Source: an uncultured Bacteroidia bacterium
Lineage (GTDB): Bacteria; Bacteroidota; Bacteroidia; Bacteroidales; Prolixibacteraceae
Direction: 5' to 3'
DNA: 64,000 bases
NCBI GenBank assembly: GCA_903904515.1
Contig: CAIVCR010000103.1
Coordinates: 1 to 64,000 of the forward strand
Part shown: positions 54,751 to 63,717 of the stretch, piece by piece
Layout of the letters: each line of letters opens with the position of its first letter
How positions within the stretch are numbered: position 1 is the stretch's first letter
Program-made: the position numbers and the translations under genes
The notes under the pieces: generated by a model
What the model saw: the letters and a program-made list of their open reading frames with translations, nothing else
Databases searched by the model: none
Told to the model about the DNA's origin: nothing

Positions 54751-55446
54751 ATGATGGAATCAGAAATTTCAGCGTTCGATTTTCAAAAGGGGGAGATATT
54801 GGTTTTCGACAAACCACTTGACTGGACCTCTTTTGATCTTGTGCATAAAGTGAGGTATATTATCTGCAGGAAATTAAATATCAAGAAAATAAAAGTTGGT
54901 CACGCCGGTACTCTTGACCCAAAGGCAACCGGAATTTTAGTTTTGTGTACCGGCAAAGCCACTTCGAAAATTGAAACTCTACAGGCTGATGAAAAGGAGT
55001 ATATCGCAACCTTAAAAATTGGTGCCACTACCCCCTCTTTTGACCTTGAAAGTTCCGAAGACGGACAATATGAAACTGCACACATTTCAAAGGATCTGTT
55101 AATTGAAGTTTTGCAGAAATTTATAGGAACAATCATGCAAGTTCCCCCTGAATATTCCGCCGTTAAAATTAATGGGAAACGGGCATACGATTATGCACGT
55201 AAGGGGATTGCGGTCGAAATAAAATCTAAAGTTTTGGAAATTAAAGAAATAGAAATATTGAGCTTTGATCTTCCTGAAGTAAAACTTAGGGTTGTATGTG
55301 GAAAGGGCACCTATATCAGGGCCCTGGCAAGGGACATTGGTATTGCACTCAATAGCGGGGCCTACCTGACCGGGTTACGACGTACCAGGGTTGGGAATTT
55401 TGACCTTAACCAAGCGATTGTCCTTGCTGATTTTTTAAAGTCATAG
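54751..55446 (+). CDS. truB: tRNA pseudouridine(55) synthase
   Basis: 231 residues. The catalytic Asp block is KVGHAGTLDPKATGILVLCTGKATSKI; LVFDKPLDWTSFDLVHKVR at the start, YSAVKINGKRAYDYARKGI and GTYIRALARDIGIAL are typical. Makes pseudouridine 55 in the T loop of tRNAs. The start is the ATG at 54751. It has the DUF3098 gene 14 bases upstream. Confidence 0.97.
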   Translation: MMESEISAFDFQKGEILVFDKPLDWTSFDLVHKVRYIICRKLNIKKIKVGHAGTLDPKATGILVLCTGKATSKIETLQADEKEYIATLKIGATTPSFDLESSEDGQYETAHISKDLLIEVLQKFIGTIMQVPPEYSAVKINGKRAYDYARKGIAVEIKSKVLEIKEIEILSFDLPEVKLRVVCGKGTYIRALARDIGIALNSGAYLTGLRRTRVGNFDLNQAIVLADFLKS

Positions 55447-55514
55447 TGAGTAAATATTGATATTCGACTGTATATCAATAATATATATTAATTTCTGCAT
55501 AATTGTCATCATTT

Positions 55515-56567
55515 ATGAAGCTTTCAAAATTTAAGTACCATTTACCGGAAGAGCTTATCGCACTTCATCCGACTCAAAACAGAGACGAGTCCCGTATGAT
55601 GGTTTTGCACCGGACTACAGGAGAGATTGAACACAAGATATTTAAAGATGTTGTTGATTATTTCGATAACAAGGATATTATGGTGTTTAATAATACCAAG
55701 GTTTTCCCTGCACGTTTATACGGAAATAAGGAGAAAACGGGTGCCCAGATTGAGGTCTTTCTGCTTCGGGAGTTAAACCGCGAACAACGGCTTTGGGATG
55801 TGTTGGTTGATCCTGCACGTAAAATAAGAATTGGGAATAAACTTTATTTTGGGGATGACGACCTGCTTGTAGCTGAAGTTATCGACAACACGACATCGCG
55901 GGGAAGAACATTGAGGTTCCTTTTTGATGGAACTTATGAAGAGTTCAAAGACACCCTTTACAATTTAGGGGAAACTCCGTTGCCCAAATTTATCAATCGT
56001 CCGGTTGAGGAGGAAGATGCACAACGGTATCAGACCGTTTATGCCAAGCATGAAGGTGCAGTTGCTGCTCCAACCGCAGGATTACATTTTAGCCGTGAGT
56101 TACTGAAAAGGCTCGAAATCAAAGGGGTTAATTTTGCAGATATTACGTTGCACGTTGGACTAGGCAACTTTAGAAGCGTCGATGTTGAGGATCTCACCAA
56201 GCATAAGATGGATTCGGAACAGATCTGGATCAGAGATGAAGCTGTTGAAATTGTGAATAATGCCAAACTTACCAAACAACATATTTGCGCTGTAGGGACA
56301 ACAGTGATGCGTACTCTGGAAAGTTCAGTTTCTACCAATGGTATGTTAAAACCATATGAAGGCTGGACAAATAAATTCATTTTCCCTCCTTACGATTTTA
56401 CTGTAGCTGACAGCATGATCTCCAATTTCCATCTTCCTCTCTCTACATTGTTGATGATGGTTGCAGCTTTTGCCGGTTACGATAAACTGATGAATGCCTA
56501 TAAGGTGGCCATCAAGGAGAAATACCGTTTTGGAACTTATGGTGATGCAATGCTGATTATCGATTAG
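55515..56567 (+). CDS. queA: S-adenosylmethionine:tRNA ribosyltransferase-isomerase
   Basis: 350 residues, adds the epoxycyclopentanediol from AdoMet to preQ1-tRNA on the way to queuosine. [67 protein letters not shown], and [17 protein letters not shown] are signature blocks. The ATG at 55515 is preferred to a TTG 12 bases upstream. A strong terminator follows, at 56583. Confidence 0.97.
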   Translation: MKLSKFKYHLPEELIALHPTQNRDESRMMVLHRTTGEIEHKIFKDVVDYFDNKDIMVFNNTKVFPARLYGNKEKTGAQIEVFLLRELNREQRLWDVLVDPARKIRIGNKLYFGDDDLLVAEVIDNTTSRGRTLRFLFDGTYEEFKDTLYNLGETPLPKFINRPVEEEDAQRYQTVYAKHEGAVAAPTAGLHFSRELLKRLEIKGVNFADITLHVGLGNFRSVDVEDLTKHKMDSEQIWIRDEAVEIVNNAKLTKQHICAVGTTVMRTLESSVSTNGMLKPYEGWTNKFIFPPYDFTVADSMISNFHLPLSTLLMMVAAFAGYDKLMNAYKVAIKEKYRFGTYGDAMLIID

Positions 56568-56582
56568 CAGGTGTTTCGAACC

Positions 56583-56620
56583 ACACAACAAAGGCCGGAA
56601 TTATCCGGCCTTTGTTGTGT
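56583..56620. terminator. bidirectional terminator between queA and efp
   Basis: A perfect 16-bp stem (ACACAACAAAGGCCGG, 56583-56598, with its complement at 56605-56620) and a 6-base loop AATTAT. It sits 16 bases after the queA stop and 16 before the efp stop, so it can serve both convergent genes. Confidence 0.9.
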
Positions 56621-56635
56621 CATGATTTATGCTTT

Positions 56636-57205
56636 TTATTTTTTAACTCTTTCGTAATATGATTTATCTCGTGTGTCAACACGGATAATATCCCCCTGAT
56701 TAATAAAAAGCGGAACCATGATTGTTGCTCCGGTCTCAACGATGGCCTGTTTCAGCGCTGTAGACGATGCCGTATTCCCACGGTCTCCTGATTCCGTGTA
56801 GGTAATTTCAAGCTCAATAAAAGGGGGAAACTCTACAGTAAGTGGCGTTTCGGTATCCGCATGATACATAATTTCGAGCGTCATCCCCTCTTTCATAAGA
56901 TCCGCATTATCGACAAGTTCAGTTCCGATTGATACCTGCTCAAAACTTTCTGAATTCATAAAATTAAATCCCAATTCGTCTTTATAGAGAAATTGATATG
57001 GCCTGCGTTCAATGCGGACCGTATTAATTTTTGTACCAACAGAGAAGGTGTTATCAATTACCTTTCCGGTCTTTAAATTTTTCAGCTTAGTCCTCACGAA
57101 GGCCGGACCTTTACCTGGTTTTACATGCTGAAACGAAACAACCTGAAATAATTGTTCGTTAAATTCAATACACAGCCCGTTTCTAATTTCCGCTGTAGTT
57201 GCCAT
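56636..57205 (-). CDS. efp: elongation factor P
   Basis: 189 residues, relieves ribosome stalling at polyproline stretches. The N-terminal modification tip is in QHVKPGKGPAFVRTKLKNL with a Lys near residue 32 (PGKG), which is modified by PoxA/EpmA in some bacteria. SFEQVSIGTELVDNADLMKEG and the C-terminal VETGATIMVPLFINQGDIIRVDTRDKSYYERV are typical. A -7-like box TAAATTTG on the minus strand (57265-57272) lies upstream, with a palindrome CCCTTAAGGG (57245-57254) in the leader. Confidence 0.97.
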   Translation of the reverse strand: MATTAEIRNGLCIEFNEQLFQVVSFQHVKPGKGPAFVRTKLKNLKTGKVIDNTFSVGTKINTVRIERRPYQFLYKDELGFNFMNSESFEQVSIGTELVDNADLMKEGMTLEIMYHADTETPLTVEFPPFIELEITYTESGDRGNTASSTALKQAIVETGATIMVPLFINQGDIIRVDTRDKSYYERVKK

Positions 57206-57540
57206 TGGCTTTTGTATTTGTGATATTAATAAACTAGTTAAAAACCCTTAAGGGAAATTTTTTGCAAATTTAGATAAATCGGTGAAAATTAGGAAATATT
57301 AATTCCTGTTAAAATTTAGAGTAAATACTGGGATAAGATATTGAAATAGAGCTGTATAATGAAATATTGGAGGTAAGTTAGTTAGTTTTATCTGTTTGAC
57401 TGGATGAATTAGCACCTCATAATCCGCTTTAAAAGGGAGATCTGATCTGCAATCTGTCATTTTTATGATAAGTGATGAAATCGGAGATTAACCATTTATT
57501 TTATCCTAAATTTGGGAACTTAAAATTATTACATAAATCA
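57206..57540. other. intergenic gap between efp and the TauE/SafE gene
   Basis: 335 bases, shared by two divergent genes. Minus-strand -7-like box TAAATTTG at 57265-57272 (efp side) and plus-strand TAAATTTG at 57506-57513 (transporter side); neither has a clear -33. A palindrome CCCTTAAGGG at 57245-57254. No gene or RNA structure recognised. Confidence 0.4.
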
Positions 57541-58299
57541 ATGTTTGGACTATCATCTTCTTTTGCCCTTTCTCCCATTAATTGGCTGGTTATTTTTGTT
57601 TGTGCCATGCTTATCGGGATGTCGAAAACGGGCGTTCCAGGGGTATCAATGATTGTGGTTCCGGCATTAGCCTTTATTTTTGGGGGGAAACAGTCAACTG
57701 GTATTTTGCTCCCAATCCTGATTACTGCAGATATTTTTGCTGTTATATATTATCATCGTCATGCGAACTGGAAACATCTCCTAAGAGCTCTTCCATGGGC
57801 TTTTTCTGGGCTTATACTGGCCCTTTGGATAGGAAATGAAGTTAATGACGTGCAGTTTAAGAGGATGATTGCCATTATTGTTTTTGTGAGTATTTCTCTG
57901 ATGATCTGGAAAGATTATGGGTATAAAAAAGAATTTACACCTGATCGCTGGTGGTTTGCTGCACTCCTTGGCATTACCGGGGGCTTCGCGACGATGATCG
58001 GAAATGTGGCAGGGCCAATATTTGCGATCTATTTGCTTGCGATGCATCTCGATAAAAAGAGCTATATCGGAACTACAGCCTGGTTTTTCTTTATCGTAAA
58101 TTTGACGAAATTTCCACTTCAGGTATTGGTTTGGAAGAATATAACTTTAACTTCCTTATCTGTTGATTTAATGGTCATTCCGGCAATTGCGATTGGTGCC
58201 TGGTTAGGTATTTTCGCGGTAAAGCGGATTCCGGAAATAACCTACAAATGGCTGGTAGTTGTGATCACTGTAGTGTCTGCATTTCTAATTTTTATCTGA
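57541..58299 (+). CDS. TauE/SafE family sulfite exporter-like membrane protein
   Basis: 252 residues from the ATG at 57541. About eight hydrophobic segments in two related halves: WLVIFVCAMLIGMSKTGVPGVSMI and the second copy FAALLGITGGFATMIGNVAGPIFAIYL, the usual TauE/SafE internal repeat. Members export sulfite, sulfoacetate or other small anions; specificity is not readable. A GTG/ATG pair at 57472/57475 in frame would add 22-23 residues; a -7 box (57506-57513) between these and 57541 favours the shorter form. Confidence 0.85.
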   Translation: MFGLSSSFALSPINWLVIFVCAMLIGMSKTGVPGVSMIVVPALAFIFGGKQSTGILLPILITADIFAVIYYHRHANWKHLLRALPWAFSGLILALWIGNEVNDVQFKRMIAIIVFVSISLMIWKDYGYKKEFTPDRWWFAALLGITGGFATMIGNVAGPIFAIYLLAMHLDKKSYIGTTAWFFFIVNLTKFPLQVLVWKNITLTSLSVDLMVIPAIAIGAWLGIFAVKRIPEITYKWLVVVITVVSAFLIFI

Positions 58300-58506
58300 C
58301 CATTTCCTAAACAACGAGCTGAATATATATCGTATTGAAAATCTCTTACTTAAGTATATTAAATTCTTATTAATTCTTTAAAAAGTTTCACCGTTTCTTC
58401 AAATTATTATAATTTTAACCCCTGTGGAGGTTCTAAGATTCAATTCTGGTCAGGAATTTGTTTAATTATTATATGCACTATAAGTTAAATGTATTTATGC
58501 AATTAT

Positions 58507-59736
58507 ATGATGTTCAATAAGAAAGAAAGATTATTAAATCTGATCCGGTTTATGATTCTTGTAATTATAGCGGCAGGTTTTCATTCATGCAGACTTATGC
58601 CTAAGGCAATTAGAATCAGCGATTGCATTTTGATAACTGTGGAGCAGGGGAATGTTTATGAGCCAATCGTAGCAACCGGAACAGTAGAGTCAGAAAACGA
58701 AGTTCTGGTGCGCTGCCCTTATACCAGCATCCTAAAAAAAATTTACAAGGAGCCTGGTAGCCGTGTTCAAAAAGGAGATGCAATCCTTATGATGGATGAT
58801 GAGGCAATTAAAGAGGAGATTGATAAGTTAAAAGATCAGCTCGATTTAAAGCGAAATGCGCTTGAGAAGAATAAGTTAAGTGAATTCAGTACTACTGTGG
58901 ACCTGAATTACAGTGAAGAGGTCAAACGATTAAATATTAGCTCTTTGAAAACTCAGCTTGCCGATGAAGGTCAACTACTTGAGGTTGGTGGAATATCACC
59001 TGCAAAAATTGAGAAGACGAAGGAGGAGATTGCTTTGGCGGAAAAGGACTTGTCTATGCTGAAACAAAAAAATGTGATCCGGTTGAAGCAGCTAAATGCC
59101 GAGGAGCAGGGGCTGAATCTCGGCATTAAAATTCAGGAAAAAGAGCTGGCCGACAAGGTGAGTACTTTAAACCAAATGCGCGTAGTGGCCCCCTCTGACG
59201 GAATTGTCCTCTCTATTGCCAATAAGGTAGGTGAAAAGGTGAACCTGGATAACGTGTTGGTAAGGATGTCAGACCTGTCTACTTTTAAAATTGCAGGATC
59301 CGTTGAGGATAAGTTAGCTGAATTTATTAAAACGGGAAGAAAAGTTTATGCTGTTATTGATGGTCAGCGACTTCCGGGTCGAATTGGGAATGTTACTCCC
59401 GTAATAGAGAACAGTAAGATTCTGTTTAATGTGCATCTGGAGCAGGAAAGCCAACCAAAACTTATTCCAAATCAACGAATAACATTATGGGTGGTAAAAA
59501 AGGAAGCCGATAATGCTTTGATTATTAATAATTTGAATCTTTTTGAAAAAGAGGCACCAAGTATTGCGTATGTTTTAAAAATGGGGGAGGCAATTCGTCA
59601 TGAGGTTACCACCGGAATAAAAAATCCGGATCATATTCAGGTATTATCAGGCCTTGAACTAGGTGATACTATTATTGTCCCAAAACACGGAATTTCGGTA
59701 TTCCGCAATGCCGAGAGAGTGGTATTAAACAAATAG
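58507..59736 (+). CDS. efflux periplasmic adaptor (HlyD/RND-type), lipoprotein
   Basis: 409 residues from 58507; an ATG at 58489 would add six. A signal ends with a lipobox-like AAGFHSC. Barrel-sandwich (lipoyl-like) halves are IVATGTVESENEVLVRCPYTS and LNQMRVVAPSDGIVLSIANKVGEKVN, between them a long coiled coil of about 110 residues (LKDQLDLKRNALEKNKLSE, IEKTKEEIALAEKDLSMLK), then beta-barrel and membrane-proximal domains. This pattern fits an adaptor of a tripartite pump. It is followed after three bases by a TolC-family gene. No ABC or RND pump gene is present. Confidence 0.85.
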   Translation: MMFNKKERLLNLIRFMILVIIAAGFHSCRLMPKAIRISDCILITVEQGNVYEPIVATGTVESENEVLVRCPYTSILKKIYKEPGSRVQKGDAILMMDDEAIKEEIDKLKDQLDLKRNALEKNKLSEFSTTVDLNYSEEVKRLNISSLKTQLADEGQLLEVGGISPAKIEKTKEEIALAEKDLSMLKQKNVIRLKQLNAEEQGLNLGIKIQEKELADKVSTLNQMRVVAPSDGIVLSIANKVGEKVNLDNVLVRMSDLSTFKIAGSVEDKLAEFIKTGRKVYAVIDGQRLPGRIGNVTPVIENSKILFNVHLEQESQPKLIPNQRITLWVVKKEADNALIINNLNLFEKEAPSIAYVLKMGEAIRHEVTTGIKNPDHIQVLSGLELGDTIIVPKHGISVFRNAERVVLNK

Positions 59737-59739
59737 AAA

Positions 59740-61266
59740 ATGGCCAAAAAGCGGATAATTCATTGTTTGTTAATTTTTCTTCCCTACCTGTTCGGGAATT
59801 TTGCAGAAGCTCAGGAGAAAAAGACGGGAAGCGAGGCAGTCAGCATAAAAATGAACCTAAGCCTTCATAATGTTGTAGATTTGGCTATTGCGCAGTCTTC
59901 AGCGGTTAAGTATGTCCAAAATACGAATGTTAATTACTTTTGGAGATGGAAGAATTTTCAGAAAACATTTCTTCCGAATCTTGTCGTTTCGGGCACTGTT
60001 CCCAATTTTAACCAGTCTACAGTTCCTGTTACGCAGCCCGACGGAAGTATTGAATTCAAAGAAGTCTCCAACCTTATGGCCTCTGCCAATCTCTCTCTTA
60101 ATCAGTCTATTCCATTAACCGGCACCTATATTTATGCATCTACTTCAGCAAGCAGGGTTCAGGATTATTATAAGAAACAGACAAATTTCTCCGGAAATCC
60201 GGTTTCATTTGGATTCTATCAGCCAATTTTTGCATATAACTGGATGAAGTGGTCGAAGAAATTGGAACCAATGATTTATAATGAGTCGCAAAAGAATTTT
60301 ATCCAGTCGATAGAGTCAATTGCCTATGCCGCAACTGCCAGGTTTTTTAACTACCTGCGTGTTCAGACTGATTTTAAACTTGCGGAGAGTGCTTTGAAGA
60401 ATAGTAATGACAATCTTAGGATCGCCAAAACAAAGCAAAAATTAGGTCAGATCTCGGAGAACGATTTTTCGAGGATAGAACTTTCGGTTCTGAATGCTCA
60501 AAAGGCACTAAATTCAGCTGGAATGCTTTTGAAAAACTCGGATTTTGAGCTTAAGTCTTATGTAGGAATCGACCAAAACCAGGAAATTGAGTTGCAAATG
60601 CCATTGAATATTACCCTGTTTGATATCGACTCTAAAAAAGCCCTTTATGAGGCCAAGACCAATCGACCTGAAGCGGTTAATTTTGAACGACGACTGATTA
60701 ATTCTGAAAGAGACCTTACCGCAGCCAAACGAGCTACCGGATTAAGTGCTACCTTATCAGGAAGTTATGGGCTTTCAAATAGCGGGGAGTCAATGGCGGG
60801 AATTTATCATGCACCCAATCGGTCGGAGGTACTGCAATTGACAGTTAGTGTTCCTATTTTAGATTGGGGGCGTGCTGCCTCTGCAGTAAAAATGGCTGAA
60901 TCTCAGCGGGATCTGGCCCAATTTGATGTTCAAAAGGCCAGGGAGGATTTCGACAGAAGTGTGATTGTTCAGGTAGAACAGTTTGGGCTCCTGAAAGGTC
61001 AGTTGATCACTGCAAAAGAGGCCGACCGTGTTGCTGAAAATGGGTATAAGATTGCCCTGAAGCGATTTCAAAACGGGGAGATCAGCATTACTGATCTTAA
61101 TATTGCTTTGGCGGAGCGTGAGAGTGCTAAACGGGATTATATAGGATCTCTTTCTACCTATTGGCTCGCCTATTACAATCTGCGTATTCTTACCCTTTAC
61201 GATTTTGAAACCGATCAAAGGATCAAGTACGAAAATCCAATGCTGGCTAAAGCAATGGAGAATTGA
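59740..61266 (+). CDS. TolC-family outer membrane efflux protein
   Basis: 508 residues with a signal peptide (LLIFLPYLFGNFAEAQ). Two OEP-type repeats: LHNVVDLAIAQSSAVKYVQNTN, FNYLRVQTDFKLAESALKNSNDNLRIAKTKQKLGQISENDFSRIE and, in the second half, VQKAREDFDRSVIVQVEQF with RFQNGEISITDLNIALAERESAKRDY. These helices form the channel through the periplasm and the barrel in the outer membrane. Three bases separate it from the adaptor gene. Confidence 0.93.
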   Translation: MAKKRIIHCLLIFLPYLFGNFAEAQEKKTGSEAVSIKMNLSLHNVVDLAIAQSSAVKYVQNTNVNYFWRWKNFQKTFLPNLVVSGTVPNFNQSTVPVTQPDGSIEFKEVSNLMASANLSLNQSIPLTGTYIYASTSASRVQDYYKKQTNFSGNPVSFGFYQPIFAYNWMKWSKKLEPMIYNESQKNFIQSIESIAYAATARFFNYLRVQTDFKLAESALKNSNDNLRIAKTKQKLGQISENDFSRIELSVLNAQKALNSAGMLLKNSDFELKSYVGIDQNQEIELQMPLNITLFDIDSKKALYEAKTNRPEAVNFERRLINSERDLTAAKRATGLSATLSGSYGLSNSGESMAGIYHAPNRSEVLQLTVSVPILDWGRAASAVKMAESQRDLAQFDVQKAREDFDRSVIVQVEQFGLLKGQLITAKEADRVAENGYKIALKRFQNGEISITDLNIALAERESAKRDYIGSLSTYWLAYYNLRILTLYDFETDQRIKYENPMLAKAMEN

Positions 61267-61330
61267 TTAAAATATTTATAGTACCAGGAATTACTGTGTA
61301 CATTTCAATTTTTATCTAATTCCGATTCTC

Positions 61331-61966
61331 ATGAATCAAACACTTAGTGTAGCATTAATCTTTACGATTTCAGGATTTTTATTTTGTTGTAATACTTCAA
61401 AGCCTAAAAAATCTATTGAAGATCTTAGATCAGCCTATAACAGCGAATCTACTTTTGCAGAGAAATATGCTAAATTCGCTCAGGCTGCTACCAATGAGGG
61501 ATACGATACGCTTGCTAAGTTATTCCTTGCAGTTTCCAAATCGGAGAGAATCCATTCGACAAACCATGGAAAGGTTATTGATAAATTGGGGTATGACTCC
61601 GGAACGGCAGAAATTGGAAGTTTTGAGGTGAAATCAACTATTGAAAATTTGAAAGCAGCAATTAAAAGTGAAGCGTTTGATATGCAGTCCGTATATCCGG
61701 GATTTATCAGAGACGCCGAGCGAGAGAAAGTCCCTGAAATAGCCAGATCATTCAATTGGGCATGGAATGGAGAGAAAACGCACCTCCGTTATTATCGTAA
61801 TGCTTCTGAAATTATTGGGAAAGGAAACGAAAAGGATATCCCTTTTGTCTGGTATATTTGCTCCGGCTGCGGAAATATTTATACTCCTGCAAACGTAAAG
61901 GAGAAGTGTGAATTGTGTCTTACCAAACAGGAGAATTTTATTGGTTATATAAACAAAACAGAATAA
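61331..61966 (+). CDS. rubrerythrin with lipoprotein signal
   Basis: 211 residues. Rubrerythrin core: EKYAKFAQAATNEGYDTLAKLF, SKSERIHSTNHGKVIDKLG (first E and ExxH), KSEAFDMQSVYPGFIRDAEREKVPEIARSFNWAWNGEKTHLRYY (second half with E, and E-x2-H), and a C-terminal rubredoxin-like Cys4 site CSGCGNIYTPANVKEKCELC. By eye the ligand equivalent to Glu97 of the classical protein reads Asp. It starts with a lipoprotein signal (VALIFTISGFLFCC, Cys19 or Cys20), so it is likely anchored in the periplasm rather than cytoplasmic, which is unusual for the family. It would reduce hydrogen peroxide in low-oxygen conditions. Convergent with tpx. Confidence 0.88.
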   Translation: MNQTLSVALIFTISGFLFCCNTSKPKKSIEDLRSAYNSESTFAEKYAKFAQAATNEGYDTLAKLFLAVSKSERIHSTNHGKVIDKLGYDSGTAEIGSFEVKSTIENLKAAIKSEAFDMQSVYPGFIRDAEREKVPEIARSFNWAWNGEKTHLRYYRNASEIIGKGNEKDIPFVWYICSGCGNIYTPANVKEKCELCLTKQENFIGYINKTE

Positions 61967-61997
61967 GAAGATCTCAATTTTCCTATTCTGTTTTGTT
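61952..61997. terminator. bidirectional terminator between rubrerythrin and tpx
   Basis: A perfect 14-bp stem (61952-61965 with 61984-61997) and an 18-base loop. The left arm includes the last codons of the rubrerythrin gene. T-rich on both sides, so it may stop both transcripts. Confidence 0.6.
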
Positions 61998-62030
61998 ATT
62001 TACGATCTCGGTATTCAGCGATGAAAATAC

Positions 62031-62540
62031 TTACAACCCTTTAACCACGTCCATTGCTGCTTTATAATCAGGCTCATTTGTTACCTCTGGAACATATTCT
62101 GCATACCTTACAACCCCTGATTGGTCAATCACTACAGTTCCGCGTGCCAGTAAGCGAAGTTCCTTAATTACAAAACCATATTTTTCGCCAAAATCGAGAT
62201 CCTTATGGTCTGAGATGGTTATAATATTTTCAAGTCCTTCTGCTGCACAAAACCGGCTCTGTGCAAACGGAAGATCGCACGATATGGATAATACAACAGT
62301 GTCTTTCAACTCATTTGCTTCAGCATTAAACCGCCTGTTCTGAGCGGCGCAAACACTTGTATCAACTGAAGGATATACGGCAATAATTACTTTTTTGCCC
62401 CCAAAATCGGAAAGCTTAACTGCTGTGAGACCTGTACCAACCGCAACGAATTCGGGTGCTTTATCTCCGACTTTGATTTCATTCCCCAGAAGTGTCAGGG
62501 GATTGCCTGCAAATGTTACTTTAACTGAACTTTCTTTCAT
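62031..62540 (-). CDS. tpx: thiol peroxidase (Tpx)
   Basis: 169 residues, atypical 2-Cys peroxiredoxin. The peroxidatic Cys is in YPSVDTSVCAAQNRRFN and the resolving Cys in SCDLPFAQSRFCAAEGL. The N-terminal VKVTFAGNPLTLLGNEIKVGDKAPEF is the usual Tpx beginning. Reduces lipid peroxides and hydrogen peroxide with thioredoxin. Its neighbour is a rubrerythrin, so the two form a small peroxide-defence pair, on opposite strands. Confidence 0.96.
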   Translation of the reverse strand: MKESSVKVTFAGNPLTLLGNEIKVGDKAPEFVAVGTGLTAVKLSDFGGKKVIIAVYPSVDTSVCAAQNRRFNAEANELKDTVVLSISCDLPFAQSRFCAAEGLENIITISDHKDLDFGEKYGFVIKELRLLARGTVVIDQSGVVRYAEYVPEVTNEPDYKAAMDVVKGL

Positions 62541-62590
62541 CTTTACTTTTTTAATGATCTATTAAACTGTTATTATGAACCTAAAATAAA

Positions 62591-62983
62591 TTAATCCTGA
62601 ACCTTTTTGGGTCCTCCAGTCAGGCTTTGGATGAAACGGAGGCTCATTTTTAATATTTTCCTTGAATTTTTGGAAAATAGATTCGTTAAACCGTATTGTG
62701 CAAAAACTCCTGCCAGACGAATAATGGGATTCTTAGAGTTTCTTATTATTAAAACTCTGGAGAGGTAACCTGTAATAATACCTGCAGTCGTTTCAATCAA
62801 TGACTCTTTTAAATCAGACGGAGCAAGAAATTCATTGATTGCTGTACGCAGGACGTTTACCGGCTTAAGACTCTCATAGGTTATAAAAAACTGCTCTTTA
62901 AGTAACTTCTCTTCGATCAGTTGTCGATTCTCAAGTTTAAATATTGCAGCACGTAATGCTTCAGCCGTTTTTATCTTTTGCAT
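62591..62983 (-). CDS. small conserved protein of the YtxH/holin-like cluster, function unknown
   Basis: 130 residues, basic, with a helical stretch and a short amphipathic region (ESLIETTAGIITGYLSRVLI). No recognisable family domain by eye. The ATG at 62983 (MQKIKTAEALRAAIFKLENRQ) is chosen over a TTG nine bases upstream. Its position after a holin-like membrane protein and a YtxH protein suggests a small stress- or envelope-related operon, as in other Bacteroidota. Confidence 0.7.
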   Translation of the reverse strand: MQKIKTAEALRAAIFKLENRQLIEEKLLKEQFFITYESLKPVNVLRTAINEFLAPSDLKESLIETTAGIITGYLSRVLIIRNSKNPIIRLAGVFAQYGLTNLFSKNSRKILKMSLRFIQSLTGGPKKVQD

Positions 62984-63037
62984 AAGTCTCAAATCAATTT
63001 AAACTGCCCCGACATTTTAGCCTGAAAGTTGTCACTT

Positions 63038-63415
63038 TTATTCCTCATGGTGATCTTCCACTTCAAACTGCTCATCTTTAAGGAGAATTTTGATCACGGA
63101 ATTTTTTACTGCTTTTTTAATGAGGTAATTTCTAAGCAGATATACCACAAGTGCCACCACCCCATAAAATCCGGTCAAGGCAAAGAACCCAAGCCAAATC
63201 TTACCAAGGAGATCCCCTATTAATAAAGCTATTCCAATATTTAAATTAACAAACAGTAACAACAGAAGCATCAGAATTACGAAGCCCGAAACCAGGGAGG
63301 AGATTATTTCGGCCATCTGATCAGTTCCCTTTAATTTGAATAATTGAAGTGTGGTTCTGATGTATGCCTGACCGCGTTTCAATAAGTCCTCAACGGGAGT
63401 TTTATTATCTTCCAT
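63038..63415 (-). CDS. phage-holin-like membrane protein (DUF1469/PF07332)
   Basis: 125 residues with two hydrophobic segments (IISSLVSGFVILMLLLLLFVNLNIGIALLIG and WLGFFALTGFYGVVALVVYLL), the pattern of the PF07332 family. In chromosomes these are usually host membrane proteins rather than holins of a prophage; no phage genes are near. Second in the cluster after YtxH. Confidence 0.8.
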   Translation of the reverse strand: MEDNKTPVEDLLKRGQAYIRTTLQLFKLKGTDQMAEIISSLVSGFVILMLLLLLFVNLNIGIALLIGDLLGKIWLGFFALTGFYGVVALVVYLLRNYLIKKAVKNSVIKILLKDEQFEVEDHHEE

Positions 63416-63462
63416 TTACTATTTTTAATGTGCTTCGAAATTCCGATAATGCTGTTCTTCAA

Positions 63463-63717
63463 CTAGTTGTCGCGATGTGCCTCTACGGTCTCTTTTGAGG
63501 CCTCCTCTTTGGCATCCTTTAGTGCTGATTCAAATTTTTCTGTTACCTCTGTCAGAAAAGATTTCAGCGTCTCTTCAAGATCTTCCACAAGGTCTTTCCC
63601 TTTTTTGGCAACTTTCCTCCGTGTCTCAACTCCACGATCAGGAGCAAAAAGAACTCCTAATAAGGCACCGGCAGTAACCCCTGCCAGAATACCTAATAAA
63701 ACTTTTCCAGTACTCAT
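63463..63717 (-). CDS. YtxH domain-containing protein
   Basis: 84 residues. The N-terminal hydrophobic segment KVLLGILAGVTAGALLGVLFAPDRGVETRRKV is the YtxH signature (glycine-rich helix followed by AP-x-G-x-x-R-R), then a charged helical tail (VEDLEETLKSFLTEVTEKFE). Stress-associated in other bacteria; function unclear. The ATG at 63717 is chosen over a TTG at 63750. First gene of the small cluster. Confidence 0.85.
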   Translation of the reverse strand: MSTGKVLLGILAGVTAGALLGVLFAPDRGVETRRKVAKKGKDLVEDLEETLKSFLTEVTEKFESALKDAKEEASKETVEAHRDN

